The position numbers and the translations under genes were made by a program. This document shows, in pieces, positions 1 through 5,223 of a stretch of 5,248 nt of DNA. The first letter of the stretch is position 1, and every line of letters starts with the position of its first letter. Under the pieces are notes generated by a model. It had not been told where the DNA came from and searched no databases. It was given only the letters and a program-made list of their open reading frames with translations. The stretch spans positions 1 to 5,248 of the forward strand of contig JAICXR010000272.1 in assembly GCA_025980355.1 (NCBI GenBank), read 5' to 3'. Source of the DNA: Chloroflexota bacterium. GTDB lineage: Bacteria > Chloroflexota > UBA4733.

Positions 1-1124
1 AACGGAATGCCCTCTGGCAAGCGGACGCCGGCCAGGTCGAGGAAGGTCGGGTAGAGGTCGACCAGGGAGACGTTCGCCTGCACTCGACGCCCGACCGCCA
101 CGCCGGGGCCGGCAACGATCAACGGGACCCGGGCCGACCACTCCCGCACGATCCGCTTGAACCACATGCCGTGCTCGCCACATTGGTCGCCATGGTCGCT
201 GGTGAAGACGACGACGGTCTGCCGGGAGAGGTCGAGGCGATCGAGCTCGGCCAGCAGCTCGCCGAGCTTGTCGTCGACATAACTGGTGGAGGCGTAGTAG
301 CCGCGGCGGGAGCGGTAGATATCCTCCGGCGTCGGCGCCACCCGGTCGACGCCGTGGTAGCTGTTCACCCAGACGTCCGCCGGGTGCGGCCGGTAGCCGG
401 GCGGCGGTGGCTCCGGCATGCCGATCTCCACGCCGTCATAGCGATCCCAGTAGTCCGGCGTGGCGACGTACGGGTCGTGCGGGTGGGTATAGGAGACACA
501 GAGGCACCAGGGCTGGGCGCTGGCCGGGCCACGGCGACGGGCGAGGCCGCGCAGGCGCTCCAGGGCGCGGAAATGGACTTCCTCGTCGTATTCGAGCTGG
601 TAGCTCCAGGAAATCGGGCCCGACTCCTTGACCATCTGCGCCATCTGCCGGACGTAGCTGGCGCCGGTCTCCGTGTCGCCGGGCAGGCCGACGCGCCGGG
701 GCGGGTCCCCTTGCTCCGACCAGAGCTTGGTCCACATGAAATCGGCGGGGTAGATGTCCGTCGTTAGCCGTTCCTCGAAGCCGTGCAGTTGGTCGGGACC
801 GACGAAGTGCATCTTGCCCGACAGCACCGTGAGGTAGCCGGCCCGCCGCAGGTGGTGGACGAATGTCGGCACCGAGGCCGGCAATTCTTCGGAGTTGTCA
901 TTCACCGGCAACCGGCCGGAGAGCCGCCCGGTCATCATGGAGGCGCGCGAGGGGGCGCAGAGCGGCGAATTGCAGTAACTGTGGGCAAACACGACGCCCC
1001 GCTGCGCCAACGCCGCCATGTGCGGCGTCAGGACATCGCGGTTGCCGTACGGCGACGTCGCCAGGGCACTGAGCTGGTCGGCCATGACGAAGAGGATATT
1101 CGGCGGAGGATCGGATGCGGACAT
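1..1124 (-). CDS. betC: Choline-sulfatase-type (BetC-like) type I sulfatase, 3' end cut by window edge
   Basis: The first 374 residues are present; relatives run to about 500, so roughly the last quarter lies beyond the left edge. Type I sulfatases hydrolyse sulfate esters using a formylglycine made from a cysteine in C-x-P-S-R. Here that motif is CAPSR with Cys56, followed by ASMMTG. Other visible active-site positions are Asp16 (MADQ, metal), Lys104 and His106 (GKMH), His214/His216 (THPHDPYV), Asp310-His311 (SDHGD, metal) and Lys323 (WFK). The stretch GPDQLHGFEERLTTDIYP (residues 109-126) and the SARVPLI segment closely match what I remember of rhizobial BetC, which releases choline from choline-O-sulfate. 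No signal peptide is visible, so it is probably cytoplasmic. The ATG overlaps the stop of the upstream SDR gene. The class is certain; choline sulfate as substrate is inferred, since no betaine genes are visible here. The maturing enzyme (FGE or anSME) must be encoded elsewhere. Confidence 0.93.
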   Translation of the reverse strand, partial: MSASDPPPNILFVMADQLSALATSPYGNRDVLTPHMAALAQRGVVFAHSYCNSPLCAPSRASMMTGRLSGRLPVNDNSEELPASVPTFVHHLRRAGYLTVLSGKMHFVGPDQLHGFEERLTTDIYPADFMWTKLWSEQGDPPRRVGLPGDTETGASYVRQMAQMVKESGPISWSYQLEYDEEVHFRALERLRGLARRRGPASAQPWCLCVSYTHPHDPYVATPDYWDRYDGVEIGMPEPPPPGYRPHPADVWVNSYHGVDRVAPTPEDIYRSRRGYYASTSYVDDKLGELLAELDRLDLSRQTVVVFTSDHGDQCGEHGMWFKRIVREWSARVPLIVAGPGVAVGRRVQANVSLVDLYPTFLDLAGVRLPEGIP

Positions 1125-1126
1125 CA
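1122..1126 (-). promoter_or_regulatory. TGATG stop/start overlap coupling SDR and sulfatase translation
   Basis: The TGA stop of the SDR gene (1126-1124) shares its A with the ATG of the sulfatase (1124-1122). The bases upstream hold only a weak purine-rich stretch, so the sulfatase is probably translated by ribosomes that have just terminated on the SDR gene. This suggests the two proteins are made together. Confidence 0.8.
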
Positions 1127-2164
1127 GAACCGCCCGTCGCGCTGCTCGATGTGGGTGGGTTTGTCGTGGGTGGGGCCGCCGATCTGCACCCAGTGGGCCA
1201 CCCAGCGGATCATCCGCTCCAGCGGGACCTGTGGATAGCCGAAGAGATCGTGCGCCCGGCCGGCGTTGCTCAGGAGGGCGGTCGACGCTTCGTCGCCGGC
1301 GAAGGCCGGCGCCGGACGGCCGAGCAACGCCGCGAAACGGCGGGCCAGCACCCGGACGGAGACGGTCTCCGGCCCGGTGATGTTGAGCAGCAGCGGCGGG
1401 TTGTTCGCGTGGGCGAGCGCGCGCAGGGCAACGGCATTGGCGTCGCCCTGCCAGATGGCGTTGACATTCCCCATTGCCAGATCGATCACGTCACCGCGCA
1501 AGACGCGCTGTGCCACGTCCAGCAAGACGCCGTAGCGGAGGTCGATCGCGTAGTTCAGCCTGAACATGACGGCCGGCGTGCCGTGCCGTGCCGAGACGTG
1601 CTCGACCATCCGTTCCCGTCCCAGGCAGGACTGCGCGTACTCGCCCACCGGCGAGGGTGACATATCCTCGCGCGCGCCGCCGGACGTGACGGGGACGAGC
1701 GGATAGACGTTGCCGGTCGAGAAGACGACCAGACGCGAGCGCCGGTAGCGATGGGCAACCAACGCCGGCAGGTAGGTGTTCATGGCCCAGGTAAGCGATT
1801 CCGCGCCGGTGGACCCGAATTTCCGGCCCGCCATGAAGACGACGTTGGGCGCATCCGGCAGGCGGTCCATGGCGCCGTCGTCGAGCAAATCGAGTGCAAC
1901 CGTCTCCACACCGCCTCGGTCCAGGCGTTCGCGCAGTCCATGCTCGCTAAAGCGGGAGACGGCGATGACTCGTGCCGGCTGGCCGCCCTCCTGCATCGCT
2001 CGGGCCGCCAGGAGGGTGAGGGTCGGCCCCATCTTGCCCCCCGCGCCCAGCACCAGCAGATCGCCGGGGACGGACCGCAGGGCCTCGACCACGGCCGGCG
2101 TCGGCGTCGTCAGGAATTCATCTAGAGCGGGTTCTGTTTCGATCAGTTCGGGGAGTTCGAGCAC
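1124..2164 (-). CDS. NAD(P)-dependent epimerase/dehydratase family protein (extended SDR) with atypical active site
   Basis: This 346-residue protein has a Rossmann fold N-terminal half. The nucleotide loop is VLGAGGKMG (residues 38-46, glycines 40, 43 and 46). Strand 2 ends VIAVSR, putting Arg71 where NAD-specific members usually have an acidic residue, which hints at NADP. FSTGNVYP (148-155) is the usual Ser/Thr catalytic-strand region, and TGPETVSVRVLARRF is the typical C-terminal epimerase segment. The family's YxxxK motif appears as Y176-A-Q-S-C180, so the catalytic lysine is replaced by cysteine; the rest of the helix (RERMVEH) fits normally. Members oxidise, epimerise or dehydrate sugars and related compounds; the substrate here is unknown. 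The start is GTG with an AAGGAG site 4 bases upstream, and the next in-frame Met is inside the nucleotide loop, too late to be the start. It lies 159 bases after the DHDPS-family gene and overlaps the sulfatase by one base. Confidence 0.9.
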   Translation of the reverse strand: MLELPELIETEPALDEFLTTPTPAVVEALRSVPGDLLVLGAGGKMGPTLTLLAARAMQEGGQPARVIAVSRFSEHGLRERLDRGGVETVALDLLDDGAMDRLPDAPNVVFMAGRKFGSTGAESLTWAMNTYLPALVAHRYRRSRLVVFSTGNVYPLVPVTSGGAREDMSPSPVGEYAQSCLGRERMVEHVSARHGTPAVMFRLNYAIDLRYGVLLDVAQRVLRGDVIDLAMGNVNAIWQGDANAVALRALAHANNPPLLLNITGPETVSVRVLARRFAALLGRPAPAFAGDEASTALLSNAGRAHDLFGYPQVPLERMIRWVAHWVQIGGPTHDKPTHIEQRDGRF

Positions 2165-2168
2165 GTCT

Positions 2169-2174
2169 CTCCTT
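2169..2174 (-). promoter_or_regulatory. Ribosome binding site AAGGAG for the SDR gene
   Basis: On the minus strand AAGGAG lies 4 bases before the GTG at 2164-2162. The spacing is tight, but the match to the anti-Shine-Dalgarno sequence is strong and supports the GTG start. The repeat element at 2188-2295 ends only 13 bases upstream, so its hairpins could affect access to this site. Confidence 0.7.
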
Positions 2175-2187
2175 CAGTCAAGGTCGC

Positions 2188-2295
2188 CTGGCGAATAAAC
2201 TCGCCGCGCCCTTTAGCAAAACCCGCCCTCGCGGGTTCGGATCCAGTCCGCGTAGGCGGACTTCGCTGATCGGTAGGCGCGACTTCAGTCGCCAG
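2188..2295. repeat. Intergenic four-hairpin element with 7-bp terminal inverted repeats
   Basis: The ends CTGGCGA (2188-2194) and TCGCCAG (2289-2295) are perfect inverted repeats. Between and including them are four short hairpins: GGCGA/TCGCC at 2190-2205 with a 6-base loop; AACCCGC/GCGGGTT at 2220-2237 with a 4-base loop; AGTCCGC/GCGGACT at 2245-2262 with loop GTAG; and GCGAC/GTCGC at 2279-2292 with loop TTCA. The last two sit in two adjacent 21-base units (2252-2272 and 2273-2293), each starting GTAGGCG and continuing to GACTTC or GGACTTC. From memory, hairpin strings of this style occur as dispersed non-coding repeats in Chloroflexota and Cyanobacteria; I cannot confirm copy number from one window. 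No target-site duplication is obvious in the flanks. It could be a mobile non-autonomous element, an mRNA-stabilising structure, or both. Confidence 0.75.
2220..2237 (-). terminator. Possible weak intrinsic terminator or attenuating hairpin
   Basis: A 7-bp GC-rich stem with a 4-base loop is followed on the minus strand by a run of only four T residues, two of which are in the stem. It lies 86 bases past the stop of the DHDPS-family gene. It also belongs to the four-hairpin element, so termination may be incidental. The T-run is too short for a confident call; partial attenuation before the SDR gene is plausible. Confidence 0.3.
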
Positions 2296-2323
2296 CCGAA
2301 ACCTTCCGGACTCGCAGCGTCGC

Positions 2324-3397
2324 TCACCGCAGCCATTCATCGAGGTGTTCGGCGACGAAGGCGTCGTCGCGCAGATCGGGGTAGGCCGCGTACACCCGGT
2401 CGATGGCGTCGAGCTGACCGGGCGACAGCTCCTCTTCGGGATCGAGGCACCAGCGGCCGCGCAGAAGCCCCTGTCGGCGCAGGGCTTCGTGGATGCCCGG
2501 GATGCATCCGACGAAATTATGGTCGACGTCGAAGAGCGCGGCATTCGCGTCGGTCAACGCCGTGGCATGGTGCAGCAGGGCGATCGGCACGCCCGCCCCG
2601 GCCGCCCGGAGTTGTTGTACCTCGGCCAGGGTCTCCACGGCGCAGCGCGTCCACACCGCCCACTGGCCGAGCAATCCACCGGCGAAATGCACATCGACAG
2701 CGCTATCCCCGACCGGCAAGCGATAGTGCTGCAGAAGGTCGGCGACGATATGGTCGTCGTTGCCCGTGTAGAGGGCGATGTCCCCGGCCCGGCCCGCCTC
2801 GGCTACGGCGCGCACGACGTCCAGCGTCTGGTAGCGATTGAACGGCGCAACCTTGATTGCAACCACGCGCTCCAATGCGGCGAACCGCCGCCAGAAGGAG
2901 CGGGACAGCCGTCGCCCGCCGACCGCCGGTTGGAGATAGAAGCCGAACAGCGGGATGATTTCGGCGACCGCGGCGCAGTGCTCCAGCAGCGCCGAATCGT
3001 CGGCGTCGGCGAGCGCGGCGAGGCTTAGCAGGCCGGCCTGATAGCCGAGCCTCGCCGCGAGATCCGCCTCGGCGACCGCCTGGCGGGTTGGTCCGACGAT
3101 GCCGGCGATCAGGATGGGCGACGTTCCCGTGGACGCGGCGTGTTCCCGCGCTGTCGTCGCGGCGAGCTCCAGTACCGGTTCATACAGGCCAACCGAAGCA
3201 TCGTGGATGGCGAACTGCGTCGTGTGGACGCCGACAGCGACGCCGCCGGCGCCGGCCGCCAGGTAGTAGCGCGTGAGGGCGCGCTGGTGCTGCTCGTCGA
3301 GCCGTCGCGCCGCGGTGAGCGCCAACGGGTGCGCGGGGATCACCATCCCGCGGCGGAGCGCGTCCCGAACATCGTCGGGACCGAGTGGATCGGTCAT
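2324..3397 (-). CDS. Dihydrodipicolinate synthase/N-acetylneuraminate lyase family protein, non-DapA
   Basis: This 357-residue protein belongs to the class I (Schiff-base) aldolase family of DapA, N-acetylneuraminate lyase and keto-deoxy sugar acid aldolases. The expected lysine is Lys182 in VVAIKVAPF and the partner tyrosine is Tyr154 in FGFYLQP. Their separation of 28 residues equals Tyr133-Lys161 of E. coli DapA. The Thr-Thr pair of the usual GTTGE loop is kept in GVHTT (residues 56-60), but the rest of that loop differs. The residue matching DapA Arg138, which holds the substrate carboxylate, is Val159, so this is unlikely to be a lysine-pathway enzyme. It is about 60 residues longer than DapA, with extra C-terminal sequence ending in an AYPDLRDD-type segment. 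A role in cleaving or dehydrating a sugar-acid-like intermediate is inferred from its operon neighbours. The ATG has a CGGAG site 6 bases upstream. Confidence 0.88.
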   Translation of the reverse strand: MTDPLGPDDVRDALRRGMVIPAHPLALTAARRLDEQHQRALTRYYLAAGAGGVAVGVHTTQFAIHDASVGLYEPVLELAATTAREHAASTGTSPILIAGIVGPTRQAVAEADLAARLGYQAGLLSLAALADADDSALLEHCAAVAEIIPLFGFYLQPAVGGRRLSRSFWRRFAALERVVAIKVAPFNRYQTLDVVRAVAEAGRAGDIALYTGNDDHIVADLLQHYRLPVGDSAVDVHFAGGLLGQWAVWTRCAVETLAEVQQLRAAGAGVPIALLHHATALTDANAALFDVDHNFVGCIPGIHEALRRQGLLRGRWCLDPEEELSPGQLDAIDRVYAAYPDLRDDAFVAEHLDEWLR

Positions 3398-3403
3398 TGC
3401 AGG

Positions 3404-3408
3404 CTCCG
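3404..3408 (-). promoter_or_regulatory. Ribosome binding site CGGAG for the DHDPS-family gene
   Basis: On the minus strand CGGAG ends 6 bases before the ATG at 3397-3395. This is normal spacing and supports the chosen start. Confidence 0.65.
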
Positions 3409-3425
3409 TTGTGTGGCGTGCCGGC

Positions 3426-3447
3426 CCCCGGCGCGGAATCGCCGGGG
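3426..3447 (-). other. GC-rich intercistronic stem-loop after the binding-protein gene
   Basis: CCCCGGCG and CGCCGGGG pair perfectly over 8 bp around a 6-base loop, 19 bases past the stop of the binding-protein gene and 28 bases before the next start. No T-tract follows, so it is not a standard intrinsic terminator. In many transport operons a stable hairpin just after the binding-protein gene protects that part of the mRNA and keeps the binding protein in excess. That role is inferred here. Confidence 0.55.
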
Positions 3448-3466
3448 CGCGACGACTGCCGGTTGC

Positions 3467-5059
3467 CTATTTATTGGTACTATCCAGCAACCCTTGCAAC
3501 TGGCTCATCGCCTGCGCCAGGCCGTCCTGCACGGTGACCTTCTGGGCGAGCAAGTTGTTCCAGAGCGGGGTCGCGATGTTGTTCTCCCATTGTGCGTTCG
3601 CCGGGATGGCGCGGACGGGGTCCGGGCCGGCGGCGATCTTGAGGGAGTTGACCAGGACGTCAATGTTCGCCGACGCGGGCACCTTGGCGAAGGACGTCTT
3701 CGCCGCGGCGGCGGCGTCGGAAGCGAGGACCGGCATGCGCCCGACCAGGTTTGGATACCGGGCGTCCTGGATGCACCACTTGATGAAGTTCCAGGCGCTG
3801 TCGGGGTCCTTGATGTTCGAGCTCATCGCCAGTTGGATCGTGTCCTGATCCGGGCTGGCGGCCGTTCCCTTGGGGAAGGTGCACATCACGTACTCGTTCT
3901 TGTACTGGTTGGGATCGGTGAAGAACTTCAACTGCCAGCCGCCGATGAATGAGAGGGCCGTCTGGCCGGCCGCCCAGCGCTTGTCGTTCCCGCTGGCGGA
4001 GAGCTTGACCGCCGGGCTGGCGGTGCTCGTCTGGTCCTTCAGAATCATATCGAGGTAGCTCTGCAAGGTCTGGATCATCTCCGGCGAGTTGCCGATGGCC
4101 TTGGTGAAGTCCGGCGAAACCCAGTGCGCCTGCCACTGCATCGGAAGCGTGTAATCCCAGTCCCCGAGCTCCTCGGCGCCGGCGACCTGATACGTCGTGC
4201 CCTGCTTCTTGGTGAGCTTCTGGGCATAGGTGCGGTATTGGTCCCAGGTGAAGGGGTTGTTCCAGTCCGATGAGGGCGGCGTGAGACCGGCGGCGGCGAT
4301 CATGTTGGGGTTGTAGATCATAGCGATGGCGTTGCCGCCCAAGCCCCATGGTAACGAGTACTGCTTGCCGTTCCAAGAGCCAAAGGTCTTGAGCACGTTC
4401 GGGTTGTAGCCGCTCATGTCGTACTTGTCGCGGGCGATGAACGGCTCGATCGGCTGGAGCGCGCCCGGCTTGGCGAGCGCCTGGATGAAGGTCACCTTGC
4501 CGATCACGTCGATCGGCGTCCCCGCCGCCGCGAAGGTGAGGAGCTTCTCGTACTTGTCGGCGTCGCCACCGCCGATGTTGTACGGCTCCACCTTGGCTTT
4601 CGGGTTCGCCTGGTTCCACGGCGCCACGAACGCGTCGTAGCTCGCCGGGGTCAGCGGCGCATCGATCTCGACCATCCAGGTTAGCGTCCCGGCCACCCCG
4701 AGCTTGACGGTCGCCGTGGCGGACGTGCTGGAGGCGGACACGGCGGCAGCCGAGCTGCTGGATACCGTGGTCGAGGCGACGCTGCTTGATGTGGCGGCCG
4801 TCGGGGAGGCGCTGGTCGTGGCTGCCGACGCGCTGGCGGACGTGGCCGCCGAAATCGCCGTGCTCGTCGCGCTGGTCACGGCCGTGGGGACCGGGGCGGC
4901 ACTGCTGGGAGCGGCCGAACTGGTCGCCGCCGCGGTGCTCGCGGTCACCGAGGCGGCGCCGCCGCACGCCGCGAGGACGCCGATCGCCGGCAACGCCACC
5001 GCCGCCCCCAGCGCCTGTCGTAGGAGCGTCCGCCGCGAAGTCAAGGATGAACCAGGCAT
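3467..5059 (-). CDS. ABC-transporter extracellular solute-binding lipoprotein (family 1, sugar type)
   Basis: The 530-residue product has three parts. Residues 1-32 are a lipoprotein signal with a twin-arginine motif (SRRTLLR, residues 8-14), a hydrophobic Ala-rich core and a lipobox LAAC with Cys32 as the lipidated residue. Residues 33-117 form a linker of almost only Ala, Ser, Thr, Val and Pro. Residues from about 118 onward are a binding domain of the MalE/UgpB type: GTLTWMVE opening strand, YEKLLTFAAAGTPIDV, LPWGLGGNAIAMIYNP at the hinge, and the late SAWNFIKWC motif. Such proteins capture sugars or polyols outside the membrane and hand them to two permeases and an ATPase, none of which is in this window. 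I start at the Met at 5059 rather than the in-frame Met at 5128, because AGAGGAG precedes it by 5 bases and the signal peptide begins there. The substrate cannot be read from sequence alone. Confidence 0.92.
   Translation of the reverse strand: MPGSSLTSRRTLLRQALGAAVALPAIGVLAACGGAASVTASTAAATSSAAPSSAAPVPTAVTSATSTAISAATSASASAATTSASPTAATSSSVASTTVSSSSAAAVSASSTSATATVKLGVAGTLTWMVEIDAPLTPASYDAFVAPWNQANPKAKVEPYNIGGGDADKYEKLLTFAAAGTPIDVIGKVTFIQALAKPGALQPIEPFIARDKYDMSGYNPNVLKTFGSWNGKQYSLPWGLGGNAIAMIYNPNMIAAAGLTPPSSDWNNPFTWDQYRTYAQKLTKKQGTTYQVAGAEELGDWDYTLPMQWQAHWVSPDFTKAIGNSPEMIQTLQSYLDMILKDQTSTASPAVKLSASGNDKRWAAGQTALSFIGGWQLKFFTDPNQYKNEYVMCTFPKGTAASPDQDTIQLAMSSNIKDPDSAWNFIKWCIQDARYPNLVGRMPVLASDAAAAAKTSFAKVPASANIDVLVNSLKIAAGPDPVRAIPANAQWENNIATPLWNNLLAQKVTVQDGLAQAMSQLQGLLDSTNK
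4709..4963 (-). other. Coding segment for an 85-residue Ala/Ser/Thr-rich linker
   Basis: Residues 33-117 of the binding protein contain essentially only Ala, Ser, Thr, Val and Pro, plus two Gly residues at most and one Ile. They lie between the lipidated Cys32 and the folded domain. The segment has no charged or aromatic residues, so it is probably an unstructured tether holding the domain away from the membrane. The DNA is repetitive in composition but is not an exact tandem repeat. Confidence 0.85.
4964..5059 (-). other. Tat-type lipoprotein signal peptide coding segment
   Basis: The 32 codons encode a short N-terminus, S-R-R-T-L-L-R (residues 8-14), a hydrophobic stretch to Leu29, and the lipobox L29-A30-A31-C32 followed by Gly. 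This points to export with a twin-arginine signal and lipid anchoring at Cys32. The twin arginines fit the Tat pattern, but Sec export cannot be excluded from sequence. Confidence 0.75.
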
Positions 5060-5064
5060 GCCAA

Positions 5065-5071
5065 CTCCTCT
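5065..5071 (-). promoter_or_regulatory. Ribosome binding site AGAGGAG deciding the start of the binding-protein gene
   Basis: On the minus strand AGAGGAG ends 5 bases before the ATG at 5059-5057. The longer frame opening at 5128 has no comparable site and would add 23 residues ahead of the signal peptide, so this site decides the start. Confidence 0.8.
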
Positions 5072-5199
5072 CGCACTCACCAACACCGACATCGTCACCG
5101 ATCCGGATTTGCGGTCGCCGACCACCACGTCGCGACTGAATCACGCCAGCTAGGCGGCGTGCCGCCGCGAAATTCGAACCGGGATGGTTACCAGGGCGA

Positions 5200-5213
5200 T
5201 TGTCCGTTGTCCG
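5200..5213. repeat. Perfect tandem heptamer TTGTCCG x2, possible regulator site
   Basis: TTGTCCG occurs twice with no spacer at 5200-5206 and 5207-5213, about 140 bases upstream of the binding-protein start. Short direct repeats can be binding sites for response regulators or activators. No regulator gene is in the window, so the role is speculative. Confidence 0.4.
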
Positions 5214-5215
5214 AA

Positions 5216-5223
5216 CCAATTGG
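5216..5223. promoter_or_regulatory. Palindrome CCAATTGG, possible operator half-element
   Basis: An 8-bp perfect palindrome starts three bases after the tandem heptamer. With its flanks (AACC before the centre, GGGTT after) it almost extends to a 14-bp palindrome, lacking one C. It could be an operator, but an 8-bp palindrome can occur by chance. Confidence 0.3.

Noticed and set aside
171..767. A 198-codon plus-strand open frame opposite the sulfatase
   Set aside because: The opposite strand encodes unmistakable sulfatase motifs through the whole stretch, and the plus-strand product resembles no family.
1115..1660. A 181-codon plus-strand open frame opposite the SDR gene
   Set aside because: The antisense product is Arg/Gly/Val-rich with no motif; the minus strand carries a coherent SDR fold here.
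2220..2292. The hairpin string as a CRISPR array
   Set aside because: There are only two 21-base units, they differ from each other and have no spacers between them, and each stem is self-contained. This does not fit repeat-spacer organisation.
2143..2544. A 133-codon minus-strand frame running from the DHDPS-family gene through the repeat into the SDR start
   Set aside because: It reads the DHDPS-family gene out of frame and then crosses the hairpin element; the product has no plausible domain.
2345..3028. A 227-codon plus-strand open frame opposite the DHDPS-family gene
   Set aside because: It mirrors the codons of the real gene, has no recognisable domain, and lacks a ribosome site.
5060..5128. 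An earlier in-frame start for the binding protein at 5128
   Set aside because: It would put 23 non-hydrophobic residues ahead of a complete signal peptide and has no good ribosome site, whereas the Met at 5059 has AGAGGAG at ideal spacing.
4704..5153. A 149-codon plus-strand open frame rich in Ala and Val
   Set aside because: It is the antisense of the Ala/Ser/Thr linker. Its composition follows from the linker codons, and no start signal or domain supports it.
3660..5219. A 519-codon open frame on the minus strand overlapping the binding-protein gene
   Set aside because: Its product is a low-complexity Arg/Gly-rich string without recognisable domains. It lies out of frame with the clear binding-protein gene, so it is a shadow of GC-rich coding DNA.
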